Of a stretch of DNA of 64,000 bases, positions 21,801-31,535 are shown piece after piece. Origin of the DNA: Cladopsammia gracilis. Taxonomy: Eukaryota > Cnidaria > Anthozoa > Scleractinia > Dendrophylliidae. The DNA is taken from positions 248,001 to 312,000 of the forward strand of contig JAJGOT010000464.1 in the NCBI GenBank assembly GCA_022457155.1, in the 5' to 3' direction. Position 1 is the first letter of the stretch; each line of letters begins with the position of its first letter. The notes beneath the pieces were generated by a model, which made no database searches, was not told the DNA's origin, and worked only from the letters and a program-made list of their open reading frames with translations. The translations under genes and the position numbers were made by a program.

Positions 21801-23654
21801 GCAAAATCAAATTAGCTTGGTACTATTAGTGAAGGTAAAGTCTGCGTTCGAGTCTAGTGGCCCATACAGGCCAGTACATGTACTTATCTCTGGTTTCTGT
21901 AGCATGAAGAGACTAGCAGCATTTCTACTCCCCCCCTGGATGGGATAGTAGTCCATTGCAGGGCTACCCCCCAGCATTTAATTCATTGCTACGCATTTAT
22001 ACACTTGGTGGAGAGAGGCACTGTGAGAGTAAAGTGTCCTGCCCAAGAAATACAACACGATGATCTCAGCCAGGGCTCAAAACCGGACCATTCGATCCGG
22101 AATCCAGCACAATGACCATTAGGCCACCACGCCTCCCTCCTGTTAGTGCCGAGGTCTATAAATAGGAATTCTCTATTATGGTTCAAATATGTCTTGCAGT
22201 TGATGCCTTACAAGAGCCAGTAGCCCACAGATCTACTGGACACCTAGGTTTTGGCTGAGGCATTTAAAGTTTCACAGTTTGTGCCTCGGCATTGGGCTCT
22301 ACTATACTAGCTCCTTGAAAATTGTTTAGGCAAACCATTTGATATCTGAAGACTATTTATGGCCTTGGGGGAATCAAATAACATCCATTCACAATAATAT
22401 GCAAAATAACTTATCATAAGAACAATTTTCATCTTCCTAGAGTTCAAAGAAACTATGGAAAACAATGCATTTTTAATCAGGGACTTGCTGAATGGAACAT
22501 TTTAGAAGAGTCTGTGAGGAATACAAAGTCACTTTTAATTTTAAAACAAAATGTAAAGGACCTTGCTTTAGCTAAATTTTGCTAGTATTTTTACTTTTTT
22601 TTTCTATTGATAAGGACCCCACTATGGGGCACCCTGAACAATTCTTATTCTTGTTATTATTAATAATGCATTCTAATAACAATATTCCAGTGACGGTATT
22701 ATCTAAGTATTATATATCCTGGGATAATAGCTCAAGCAAAATATTTTTTATTTGCTTTAAAATAATTAGTGATTATTCGGAAGGCATTTTTTTGAGGTAT
22801 ATGCTTTATGAGTATAATCATTTATTATTTCGAAAAACTCTACTCCGCAAAGAGGGGTGATTATTTCAAGGGGTGGGATTACAAAATGATCTGAAAGCAT
22901 TATGAAATAACTGCCCATATTCAACATCATTATTATCTGATCCCAGTGGGATAATCACTTTTATTTAATAAATTTTTGTTTACTCATGAAAGGATGTCAA
23001 CATGAGTAAACATGTACAATATTTTTTTTCAGTTGATATGGTGATGAATAATTAATTTAGTTTAAGCATTTTAATATCCACCTGTAAATTATGCTATACA
23101 AATTGTGCTTTCACCTTCACATTGTACCTGAGTGCTCAACAAATGAGTTATAGACATCTAGCATTCCTACAATTCTAGTCTTAGTTTATATATACTCACT
23201 TAGATAACCTACTATTCAATAACCAGATAAATGCTTTGACTTTGAAATTCAAACCTACCTCAGGTTTCTATACAACATTAGTAACGGTATAGCAGGTATT
23301 AACTTACCCTAGGAGCGTCAAAAGATAATTTGCATGGCTTCTTTCTCCCCTGCTGGTTGTTGTATAGGAATGGTGTTTTACTTAAAATTATGCTCTTGAT
23401 GTTTAATACTATAATGGCACTATTGATAAAGAACTGATTAAAGTTGTTTAGATCTACATAATACGCTAATTTGGGGGGATTTCTCGGGCAAATCTTTAGC
23501 ATATTACAAATTGTGCATTTAAGCTTAAGCTTATACAACGGAGGTTTTGTTTATAAAACTTGCACACGATCGTATAAAAACAGCCCAAAGTTCCAGAAAC
23601 TTTAAACTTACTTTTCTTTCTATCACCTGTTACTCTCTTACGAGGTGGAGCCAT
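15838..23654 (-). CDS. ASPH: aspartyl/asparaginyl beta-hydroxylase (ASPH) homologue, seven exons
   Basis: Exons, in order of translation: 23,654-23,612; 21,638-20,932; 20,330-20,136; 19,230-19,091; 17,967-17,739; 17,312-17,182; 15,988-15,838. All junctions are GT/AG and phases agree, giving 1596 nt, 531 aa. Type II membrane protein: short cytosolic tail MAPPRKRVTGDRKK, TM helix ~residues 39-59 (WLVILFVVILASVVAVYIF), lysine-rich linker, TPR-like luminal region (~110-330: SPRAMYGKAQSLDKMADQK, NELGVQYLLSG, DDGRFYFHLGDA), then the catalytic domain (LKAQPWWTPEETGY, IRDEGLSVLDK, HVWPHTGPTNCRLRLHLGL, DDSFDHEVWHNGSSFRLI). Family knowledge: Fe(II)/2-oxoglutarate dioxygenase in the ER that hydroxylates Asp/Asn of EGF-like domains; the metal is held by two histidines only, here H453 and H498, with H464 and R508 for 2-oxoglutarate. 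The C..C pair (ACQRTPQTC) is kept. It lacks the long acidic/EF-hand luminal insert of vertebrate ASPH. Transposons sit in several introns. Confidence 0.93.
16480..17130 (-). repeat. minisatellite of ~105-120 bp units in the last ASPH intron
   Basis: About six diverged copies of a unit containing 'gagtctgtggatgaaatcct', 'gtgaccattcaaatgaaagc' and 'cagtactttcctgtggt'. Successive 'gtggatg' landmarks at 16,721, 16,831 and 16,937 give spacings of about 106-110 bp. Same unit as at 33.5-34.2 kb. Confidence 0.85.
17585..17608 (+). repeat. (AAC)n microsatellite
   Basis: Eight AAC units in an ASPH intron, followed by 'atttatttaaacacg'; similar (AAC)n + TTTATT arrangements occur at 19,474 and 63,331. 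Confidence 0.85.
18490..18790 (+). mobile_element. tRNA-derived SINE, full length
   Basis: The 5' head is tRNA-like: A box TGGTCTAGTGGTTAGCGCG, B box GGTTCGAAGCC, correct ~30-nt spacing. The body (aatgggtaccagcgacaaaa, aaccctgcgatggactagca, catcccatccagggggga) is shared with the minus-strand copy at 21,870-22,140, and the tail (aaaccgggtttaagctccgg...ggctcgggtgcgcg) recurs alone at 44,860-44,916. Ends in a short T run. Lies in an ASPH intron, antisense to that gene. Confidence 0.85.
19474..19498 (+). repeat. (AAC)n microsatellite
   Basis: ACAACAACA run followed by 'atttattctttgtac', in an ASPH intron. Confidence 0.85.
19675..19820. mobile_element. MITE of the 'GGATAGTGCTATCCA' family, complete
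   Basis: Left arm GGCCCCGGTCGTTCAAAAAA, right arm ending TTTTGAACAACTGGGGCC; inner GGATAGTGCTATCCACTGGA pairs with the right-hand TCCGGTGGATATCGTTATCC. A truncated relative is at 6171-6236 and a degraded one near 51,565-51,680. Confidence 0.8.
21870..22142 (-). mobile_element. tRNA-derived SINE, minus strand
   Basis: The complement starts GGCGTGGTGGCCTAATGGTC (A-box-like), carries a degenerate B box (GGTTTTGAGCC) and the body words shared with the SINE at 18,490-18,790 (CTCTCTCCACCAAGTGTATA, CATCCAGGGGGGGAGTAG). Inserted in ASPH intron 1. Confidence 0.8.
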
Positions 23655-23887
23655 CTTCCTTTTGTGATAAAATGAATTTCAGCAGAGATAATAAATGAAT
23701 AAATTCATGTCACCTCAGATCATCAAACTGTCGCTCGTTTCACGCGCGATCTTCGCGCGATCACACAATACGAGCCCGGGATGAAATTTATTAGCGGTAT
23801 CTCATAGAGAGGATGAGCATTACGAAATTTGAGCTCACGTTCCTATTAACCAGCGGACGCAAAACGAGAACAAGACGTAAAATCAAA
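23655..23887. promoter_or_regulatory. bidirectional promoter between ASPH and DHX35
   Basis: Only 233 bp separate the ASPH start (minus) and the preferred DHX35 start (plus), so both 5' UTRs and core promoters must share it. It contains a local CpG-rich stretch (cgctcgtttcacgcgcgatc, ttcgcgcgatcacacaatac at about 23,731-23,773) in otherwise AT-rich DNA. No TATA box obvious. Function inferred from layout. Confidence 0.6.
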
Positions 23888-25990
23888 ATGGCGGCTAATT
23901 CAAGGGCGAAGCCACGCTTTTGGAAGCCAGATACGGAAAAGCCTGGCAGTGATATAACAAACGAAAGGCCAGCTAATGGTAACGATACTGCTGGTACTGC
24001 CGTCTATAATCCCAACAGCTCTCTTTCGATCAGTCTTCAACGACAAAGGCTTCCAATCTTCATGCACAGAACGAACATCTTGTATCTCTTGGAGAAATAC
24101 GAAACTGTCATCATTGTAGGGGAAACAGGCTGCGGTAAATCCACACAGATTCCTCAGTATTTGCATGAGAGCGGCTGGACCTCTGAAAAATGGAAAATTT
24201 GCATCACTCAGCCTCGAAGAGTGGCGGTTGTTACCGTAGCAACCAGAGTTGCTGAGGAGAGAGGCTCGTTTATAGGAGAAGAAGTGGGTTATTCTATCCG
24301 GTTTGATGACTGCTGTAATCCAGAAATCACACGGGTGAAGTTTGTGACAGATGGTGTGCTTTTAAGGGAGACAATGAGTGACCCTTTGTTGTCGCAGTAC
24401 AGCGTGATTATGCTGGATGAAGCGCATGAGAGGACACTTCACACCGATATCATGATAGGGCTCTTAAAGAAGATCAAGAAGAAGCGCAAGGATCTTCGCA
24501 TCATTGTTTCCTCAGCCACGCTGGATGCTGAGATGTTTAAAGACTTTTTCAATTCTAATGTCACAAGTGACAGAAGCAAGGACACTGCTGCTATTCTGTC
24601 TGTGAAAGGACGTTCTTATCCCGTTGATATCCACTACACCCTCAGTCCTATCCCAGATTACTTAAAGACAACAGTTGACACTGTGATGGGAATACACAAG
24701 GAGGAACCTTATGGCGACATTCTGGCATTTGTTACTGGTCAAGATGAAGTGGAAACTGTTGTTTCGCAGTTAATTGAGAGGGCGAGAACCTTACCCAAAG
24801 GATCGCAGTACCTAAAAATTCTTCCAATGTACAGTGGTCTACCACATGCAGAGCAGATGTTGGTTTTCAAGCCCACGCCACACAATACAAGAAAAGTAGT
24901 GGTTGCAACTAACATTGCAGAGGCCTCCATCACTATCAATGGAATTGTTTATGTCATTGACTGTGGGTTTGTCAAGTTGCGTGCATATTCTCCCAAAGTA
25001 GGAGTGGAGAGCTTAGTGGTAGTTCCTGTAGCACAGGCCTCGGCAAAACAGCGTGCCGGCAGAGCAGGTCGTGTGAGGTCTGGCAAGGTATACAGATTGT
25101 ATACAGAACAAGACTTCCTTGCCCTGAAACCCGCAACTGTACCTGAAATGCAGAGATGTAACATGGCATCGGTTCTCTTGCAATTAAAATGCTTGGGAAT
25201 TGATAACATTCTCCGTTTCAACTTCCCTGCTCGTCCACCTGCACAGAGCATGATTCGTGGTGTGGAGCTGCTGTATGCTCTAGGAGCATTGGATGAACAT
25301 GGCAAGCTTGTTGATCCCTTGGGAACAAACATGGCAGAGTTCCCCACAGATCCGATGATTGCAAAGATGCTTCTGTCCTCGGGAGAATTTGGTTGTTCTG
25401 AGGAGATCCTCACAATTGCTGCTATGTTACAAATACAAAACATCTTCATCAGCCCAAGCAGACAGAAAGCTGCAGCTGATAATGCAAAGAGAAAATTTTC
25501 GGTGTATGAAGGAGACCATATTACCCTGCTGAATGTCTATGATGCCTTCCTGAAGTACAAGAAGAGTTCCAAATGGTGCCATGAACATTTCTTGAACTAC
25601 AAGGGTCTGTGTCATGCTGTGAAAATCCGAGAGCAGTTCAAGAAACTCCTTTTGCAATTCAAAGTCCCTCTAATCTCTTGTGACGGAGACATTGATTCAA
25701 TATGTCAGTGTATAGTGAGTGGTTTCTTTGCCAATGCTGCGCGGTTGCATCCATCAGGGTCTTATCGCACAGTGCGAGATGACCACCCTTTGTATATCCA
25801 CCCGACATCAGTCCTTTACACTGAAGTGCCTCCACCGTGGGTTATATACCATGAAGTACTGCAGACATCCAAGGAGTACATGCGTGATGTGACCAAGATT
25901 GATCCATCTTGGCTTTACAAGCTGGCTCCCCAATACTATGAGTTTGGAACTGAAAGGGAGATTGCAGCTAAGAGAGCTAAACTCTTTTAG
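23888..25990 (+). CDS. DHX35: DEAH-box RNA helicase DHX35 homologue, intronless
   Basis: 700 aa in a single exon. I chose the ATG at 23,888 (MAANSRAKPRFWKPDTEKPG, context AAAATGGCG) because it aligns with the usual DHX35 N-terminus; an in-frame ATG at 23,813 would add 25 basic residues. Motifs: I GETGCGKST (78-86), Ia TQPRR, II DEAH (177-180), III SAT (209-211), IV/V region VVATNIAEASIT, VI QRAGRAGR (388-395), followed by the HA2/winged-helix and OB-fold C-terminal region (EGDHITLLNVYDAF, WCHEHFLNYKGL, GFFANAARLHPSGSYRT, HPTSVLY, WVIYHEVLQTSKEYMRDVT). DHX35 is a nuclear spliceosome-associated (C complex) helicase that uses ATP to remodel RNA; length is close to the family norm of ~700. Head-to-head with ASPH. 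No intron in 2.1 kb, unlike its neighbours. Confidence 0.96.
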   Translation: MAANSRAKPRFWKPDTEKPGSDITNERPANGNDTAGTAVYNPNSSLSISLQRQRLPIFMHRTNILYLLEKYETVIIVGETGCGKSTQIPQYLHESGWTSEKWKICITQPRRVAVVTVATRVAEERGSFIGEEVGYSIRFDDCCNPEITRVKFVTDGVLLRETMSDPLLSQYSVIMLDEAHERTLHTDIMIGLLKKIKKKRKDLRIIVSSATLDAEMFKDFFNSNVTSDRSKDTAAILSVKGRSYPVDIHYTLSPIPDYLKTTVDTVMGIHKEEPYGDILAFVTGQDEVETVVSQLIERARTLPKGSQYLKILPMYSGLPHAEQMLVFKPTPHNTRKVVVATNIAEASITINGIVYVIDCGFVKLRAYSPKVGVESLVVVPVAQASAKQRAGRAGRVRSGKVYRLYTEQDFLALKPATVPEMQRCNMASVLLQLKCLGIDNILRFNFPARPPAQSMIRGVELLYALGALDEHGKLVDPLGTNMAEFPTDPMIAKMLLSSGEFGCSEEILTIAAMLQIQNIFISPSRQKAAADNAKRKFSVYEGDHITLLNVYDAFLKYKKSSKWCHEHFLNYKGLCHAVKIREQFKKLLLQFKVPLISCDGDIDSICQCIVSGFFANAARLHPSGSYRTVRDDHPLYIHPTSVLYTEVPPPWVIYHEVLQTSKEYMRDVTKIDPSWLYKLAPQYYEFGTEREIAAKRAKLF

Positions 25991-26272
25991 GGTTGCTGGA
26001 GGGTTTTTGAAAACTTTAAAAGAAATGTTAAGACTTTTTTGAGAGTTGTTGTAACTACAGTACATGTACAGAACATACAATGTGGGGCTGTCATAATACA
26101 GTAATGGCTGACATTTGGCTGTTATGGCTGGTAAATGTAGTCAAGATGACCAGTAACTAAAAGTTTGAAATGACTAAAAGACAACAGTCATGGAAGGCTA
26201 TTGTCAACTTTTATGACCACCAGTTCTCATTGTGTAGCTAGCAACCTTGATAGTTTGATTGCGGTCCTAATA
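25991..26272. other. DHX35 3' flank
   Basis: Presumed 3' UTR and intergenic DNA; no clear AATAAA seen immediately downstream. Confidence 0.4.
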
Positions 26273-26625
26273 ATAGAGTCCAAAAGAAGTGATGAGGTCA
26301 CAAAAACCAAATTTGTGAAATTATGGGATTTGATTAGATACTCAGAAAGAGCATTACGAAAAATGCTGCTTGCCAAAAATCAGCATCTTATTGCAATTTG
26401 GGAGTGAGATATTGGCACCGCTATGCCGTGATGACTCCATACAAACCTTTCTAATTTAAAAGGGTTTGTATCAGGATTCATCAGAGCATGTGCCAATATC
26501 TCACCCCAAATTGCAATAAGATGCTGTTTTTTGGCAAGTGGGCATTTTTGTCATCCCTCTTTCCAAATATCTAATCGAATCCCATAAAATTTCAGTATTT
26601 GTGACATCACACTTAAGGACTCTAT
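26273..26625. mobile_element. MITE, ATAGAGTCC ends
   Basis: Arms ATAGAGTCCAAAAGAAGTGA / TCACACTTAAGGACTCTAT pair; further inward GCAATTTGGGAGTGAGATAT pairs with ATATCTCACCCCAAATTGC, and aatcagcatcttattgcaat with attgcaataagatgctg. About 353 bp hairpin. Confidence 0.8.
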
Positions 26626-26815
26626 GAACAAAAACCATTTTTCTTTGGGTTAAAAGTAATGATTATAAACCCTTGCCGCAGGCATGTCAACTTCAGGGCA
26701 TCCTTACAAAATGTTCTTATTTCTTTTCCAATATACAGACCTTGTTTTTCTTTGACGTTTCTTCAAAACCAGACTGGAGCATCCTGGCAATTACTTTTAT
26801 ACTATGGAGTCAGTT

Positions 26816-26975
26816 AATAGAGCGTTTTCACTTGACGTCATAGCCGCCATATTGGTGTTCCCGTACAAAAGAATTTTAATTAACTTCTTTTGTTAGGAAC
26901 ACCAACATGGCTGCCATGGCCTTTGTCATTTGAGTCCCACGGGACTGAAGGTCACGTGAGTGAAAACGCTCTATT
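26816..26975. mobile_element. MITE, AATAGAGCGTTTTCAC ends
   Basis: Left AATAGAGCGTTTTCACTTGA and right ending GTGAAAACGCTCTATT are perfect inverses for 16 bp; inner ATATTGGTGTTCC pairs with GGAACACCAACAT. 160 bp. Confidence 0.85.
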
Positions 26976-27327
26976 TTGTAAACTGGAACATATCAATTAC
27001 ATGTGAATGTTTTAAATGCATCTCCTAAAATAGAAACTTCAACGTCAAAAGGCAACGCTCGAGAAGACTGGCCGACGTAGAATGATAAAAAGGGAGTTTT
27101 TAAACTCAAAAAGCAATGACGATGGCAGCGGCAAGGAAAACATCACTTGAAAAAGAATTTGCGCTATTTTAAGCTACTTTGTGGTTATTCCAATTTGTTT
27201 AGTTTGACTAATGTGACTGGATTGTCCAGGAGCTGAATTTGTGCAGATGGCTTTTAAGTTCAAAAAGAGAAAGGAAAATTTCTCTTCGTGTGTTCACTTT
27301 CTCCACAAGCCTATAATTTTATCATTT

Positions 27328-27886
27328 GACGTTGTTGTTTTGCAGGGAACGGCAAAGAAATGTACCAAAATGTAAAATACACGTGCAGAGGCATTGTTTT
27401 CGCTCATTAAGTAATGGTCCTAGTAAGAACTAGGCAACCCAACAGCAAGGAATGCAGAAAGGTGTCAATTGTGGTATTGTTGAAACGGTCCACCTCATTG
27501 GCTAAAACATGAAAATCTACTATCACTTCATCAGATAGCGCATTTATTTCTCTCTAGTTTACTTATTGATTCTCTTTTAGTGAAAACTATTCTGAGTTTT
27601 AATGCAGCAAAATTTCTATGTGGGAAACATGGAAAATTAGAAGCCTTTCTTCGCCATTATTTTGGAGTCTTATGATTGGATAAAATCTTGTAACACAAAA
27701 GAAATATCGCTTTAAAATAAAGTTTCAGTACATTTTATTTCAAAAACGTGTTGTCCACAGGTTGATGCATTCTCAGTAAGAAAATCTAAACAATCTTATG
27801 TGGGGAAAGTGAAATGCCGCAGAACAATAGAGGATTGCCTAGTTCTTACACGCATTGTTACTTAAACCTATTGTTTTGTGCCGTTC
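27328..27886 (+). repeat. dispersed repeat interrupted by a TTAA element
   Basis: Same family as 9660-9775 (gacgttgttgttttgcaggg ... aaacctattgttttgt), split by the insertion at 27,411-27,861. Confidence 0.75.
27411..27861. mobile_element. TTAA-target non-autonomous element (piggyBac-like), 451 bp
   Basis: Ends GTAATGGTCCTAGTAAGAAC and the inverse of GTAACAATGCGTGTAAGAAC share the inner ...TAAGAACTAGGCAA. Flanked by TTAA at 27,407-27,410 and 27,862-27,865, while the paralogous copy at 9754-9757 has a single TTAA. TTAA duplication is diagnostic of piggyBac-type integration; the termini do not start with the commonest piggyBac CCC, so the superfamily is tentative. No transposase. Confidence 0.75.
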
Positions 27887-28054
27887 TCGCTGCCGTCGCC
27901 CTCGTGGTTGCTCCAAATGTCTCCCGCAAAACCCCGAAATAGTGCTGACATGTCCCATGCTGACACGCAAGCCTCAAAACCGCAAACTGAGGAACTCGTC
28001 TCCAGAACCTTGTCCATTTTCAAAATGGCGGGGCGGGCGTTGAGGTTGTGCCTG

Positions 28055-28117
28055 AATCATACCGTCCAGAAGGACGTCGGACACCTTATTGAGACTTATA
28101 TAACGTAATGTCGACAC

Positions 28118-28156
<39 letters not shown>

Positions 28157-28364
28157 AAAATCCCCACTCACGATTGAACCCGTGACCTCAGCTAGGCTTA
28201 GGCTCACATAGCCTACCGTACCACTGTAGCACCTAGCTACAGGGGTGCTTAGTCCTAAATTTAACTATATAAACTGCTACCCCCAACCTCAACTGAAAGC
28301 TAACCAGTTACTCTGTTATATAAGTCTCAATAAGGTGTCCGACGTCCTTCTGGACGGTATGATT
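28055..28364. mobile_element. TIR element with poly-A and tRNA-like interior
   Basis: Terminal inverted repeats of roughly 50 bp (AATCATACCGTCCAGAAGGA at 28,055; its inverse ends at 28,364, continuing through CGTCGGACACCTTATTGAGA). Inside, on the minus strand, are an A-box/B-box-like segment (GGTGCTACAGTGGTACGGTA; GGTTCAATCG) and a run of ~32 A at 28,122-28,153. The interior looks like a SINE or tRNA-like unit captured within the element. Confidence 0.7.
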
Positions 28365-28393
28365 TGGGCTTGACCGGGCGTAGAACTGCCAAA

Positions 28394-28850
28394 TACCTTA
28401 TTACAGGAAATTATGCTCCATGAAATTAACACGAATTCTCATTAAAAAATTAATCGCGTTAATTTTTGTGAGCGTTAATATCCGCGACATTATTTAAGTG
28501 GAGCGTTCATTTTCGAGACCTTAATTTCACCCCAAATTCTGGATACCGTCCGAACACATAGCAACTAGGAAACAATAACCTTCTCTTTTCTGTACAATGT
28601 AAAAGCCTTAAAGATATGTCATCTGCAATATTTCCAGTTCATTCTTGCTTTCAGAAGAGCGGTTTTTGACATCCGTTTTTTTTTGTACAACATAGTTAGC
28701 CAAAATATCGTTAGAGACATCAATAATCGCGTTAATTTTCTTCATTTTGAAAATTTGCCCATTCTCTCGCGTTAATTTCCTTTATTCCAAAAGAAATTTC
28801 CCCTGCAATTCGCGTTAATTTAAGTCGCGTTAATTTCCTACCATAAGGTA
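28394..28850. mobile_element. MITE, TACCTTATNNTAGGAAATTA ends
   Basis: Left TACCTTATTACAGGAAATTA and right (complement) TACCTTATGGTAGGAAATTA pair; interior is rich in 'cgcgttaattt' repeats in both orientations. A relative is at 54,127-54,662. Confidence 0.75.
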
Positions 28851-28890
28851 CTCCAAAACTCCTGTCCTCGTTTCATTCGAACAACTGTGT

Positions 28891-29138
28891 TACTACGATT
28901 ATCAGTTGAGCAAGCCCAAGCGATGTTTGGTGACGAAGTTTTGCCGTTAAAACTACCTTGTTGTCAAGGGCAACTTGCTACGTTTCCAACGGTAACGCGT
29001 TTTGTTACTGATGACGTCCAATCACAGACAAGTTACCGTTGAAAACGTAGCACGTTGCCCTTGACAACAACGTAGTTTTAACGGCAAAACTTCGTCACCA
29101 AACATCGCTCGTGGCTTACTCAACTGATAATCGTAGTA
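28891..29138. mobile_element. palindromic MITE, TACTACGATTATCAGTTGAG ends
   Basis: A ~248-bp hairpin: outer TACTACGATTATCAGTTGAG and its inverse, inner GATGTTTGGTGACGAAGTTT / CTTCGTCACCAAACATC and TTGTTGTCAAGGGCAACTTG / CACGTTGCCCTTGACAACAA pair closely. Confidence 0.85.
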
Positions 29139-30848
29139 GATTGCAAGAATACAGACACGGCTAGCAATTCAATTGCTGGATATAAGCTCCGACGTTGGAG
29201 CATTTTGACAGCCGTGTCCTCCGTGAGCGGAGAACGGCCCTGGGCCGAGGCTGATGCGTTCGTACGTGACTCGGCCGTCAGAAATTATATTTTCCGTGTA
29301 CTTTGCCTGGTGACGAAGCAGCTGGAGTGGGTTTACTTTACTTCCGGGTCAGGTGTTAATTTCGCGAAGCTGAGAACTTGAAAATTTGATCGCTGAAATT
29401 TTGGGTTTTATTCTGTACTCGATCTTGAGCTTTTTAGCTTCCATTTGGCTTCCTTGACACTCTACCTATCAAAGTTAAGTCACTTAATATTACATTTAAT
29501 TTTGAACTATTTTTGTAGCTATACCTGCCCTGTAAATTTGCAATTTAAGTAATATTTTTTTCGTTTTCTTTTCGTAATATTTAGTCTATGTGGCAAATGT
29601 AAAAAAAAAAATAATAATAATAATAATAAATATATATATATATGTAAAACTGAAGCAAAACGCGTTACCAGAAGTTATATTCGTGCTTGCTAGAACAGGT
29701 TTATTTACCTAATGGCTTCGGGCAAACGTTGTGTTATCGACCTGCCAATGTTACAATGGTGACTGTAAAGCGTGTTTATCGCTTTGAATTTCATAAAGAT
29801 AATTGAATTTGGAGAGAAGCACTGACATGATTTACTGTCGTGAGGAAAAGATTTGAATTTGTTAATTGAACAAACTGTTTGAACAATAAAGTATTGTCAT
29901 CATTCACAATGTCAACTTATCTACCCTTTTAAAAATATTAATTTGAGTAAAACTGGGGCGATAACACAATCAACAGACCTTTCTTTCGGTTTCCCTGTGA
30001 TTAAACTACAGTCGTTTTATTATTTTACGTAATAAAATGCCTAATTGCGCATAACTTAAATCAGAAAATATGGAAAATGTTGAACTATAAAAAATCGATG
30101 GAATTAATTTGAAAACTGAGCATATAAAATTAAACTCACTGCAATGCGTGCTTAATTAATTACTTTCTTCAATGTAATATTTTGTGTAAACACGAACTCC
30201 ATCAGGCTCTTGTCAAAACCTCTTTTATTTCCGAAGTGAAAATGTATGCACAATGCGTTCTTGATTATCCCTCGAGAAATTAGTTTTTTGGCCCCATTTC
30301 TATCCGATTCCAAGCCACAGACATCAGATTCAGAATTAAAAAACTTTTTTCCATCCACGTCGACAGTTTTAAGACCACACGCGGTTATTCTGCTAATGAC
30401 ATATTATATACCAATGATCAGTTATATTGTCTCATGTTGCTCGGGTCGCTGGAAAATTTTAGAACGTAACGTTTCACAATGTTTTGGGAATCTTCGTTAG
30501 AATATACAGTTCTGTATTTCCCTCCAATTTTTGGCACCTTTAGGGTTAAAATTCTTAAATATAACGTTTAAGCGTCAATGTTTATTAATATTATTTTTTT
30601 ACCATATTAAATTACAGCATTTGCAACACATATGCATTTGACAAGCAGATCGTTTCAACGAGCACATAAAATCTTCAAATTAAATTATATGTTTAACATT
30701 GTAGGGCGCAGAAAGAGTAAACGTTTATTTAATAAATTATCTTCTTTCTGATCTTTTTACTTAAGAAAAAGTAAAACAGTTTACATATATATGTCAACAG
30801 TTCACAAGTTCTAAGATAATTATCTTACGTCAGTAAACTTGATCCCCA
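29139..30848. other. intergenic, AT-rich
   Basis: Microsatellites (ATA)n at ~29,611-29,628 and (TA)n at ~29,629-29,642. No gene. Last ~100 nt may be the 3' UTR of the minus-strand ORF. Confidence 0.45.
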
Positions 30849-31535
30849 CTATTTCGCGTTGTTCGCTTTGGATCCTTGATGAAACGTCGGTCGACATTGA
30901 GGAGTTATTTTCACAATTTGGAGCATTGGTAACGCCGAGTGGCTTGCATTTTTCGTTGTATTTGTGGCTTTTGCGTTGAGCTTTTGCCTGTAACCGATAT
31001 TTCTCGAAGTAGAAGATTTTTTTTGAGGGTTTGAATCAGCTGGACCGCTGTTTGTTTTTGTTTTTTCTTCGCCTGCCGGAAAAATCGATCTCAACAATGT
31101 AATTCGCTGACTCTCCTTTTCAGTTAAAACATTAGATTCTGTAATGCTCAAACGTTTAGTTTCATCAGCCTGTATTTGGTACGCTTGAGGCTTTATTTTT
31201 CTTTTTTCCAGGCGCCGTTTAAACTCGATACTCGCTAAAGCTACACCTCTTGTAGACCAGGAATGAAACGACGGCGATTTTGATGTATTAAGGTCATCAA
31301 GCGTCGTGTTGGTTTTTGCAAAAACGTTTTTAGACTGGCTTCCTTGCTTACCATTGCTTATCTGAGGCAATTTAGGAGATTTTGCCACGCTAGATCGTCT
31401 TCGCGTAGTGGTTGTCATGGATTTAATCATGGCAATGGTCGTGACGACTTCTTGAGAATTTTCATCGTAATTGAAATCCATAACGTTTTCAACTGACAAG
31501 TTCAGACGAACCTCTCTTCCTTGCAAAGTGTTCAT
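30849..31535 (-). CDS. orphan single-exon protein, 228 aa
   Basis: I do not recognise this protein. The frame is 228 codons long in AT-rich DNA, where stops should be frequent, and its composition is protein-like: basic and Ser/Thr/Lys/Gln-rich, no TM segment, no signal peptide. The N-terminal ~35 residues are mixed (VRLNLSVENVMDFNYDENSQ). A TTTTRRRSSVAKSPK basic patch follows, then a charged, probably helical stretch (~100-150: IEFKRRLEKRKIKPQAYQ, LTEKESQRITLLRSIFP) and a low-complexity tail. It may be a nuclear or cytoskeletal disordered protein, or an exon of a longer gene. No TIRs flank it, and it resembles no transposase I know. Confidence 0.5.
   Translation of the reverse strand: MNTLQGREVRLNLSVENVMDFNYDENSQEVVTTIAMIKSMTTTTRRRSSVAKSPKLPQISNGKQGSQSKNVFAKTNTTLDDLNTSKSPSFHSWSTRGVALASIEFKRRLEKRKIKPQAYQIQADETKRLSITESNVLTEKESQRITLLRSIFPAGEEKTKTNSGPADSNPQKKSSTSRNIGYRQKLNAKATNTTKNASHSALPMLQIVKITPQCRPTFHQGSKANNAK

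Noticed and set aside
24949..25449. 166-codon minus-strand frame opposite DHX35
   Set aside because: Antisense shadow of a well-supported helicase coding sequence.
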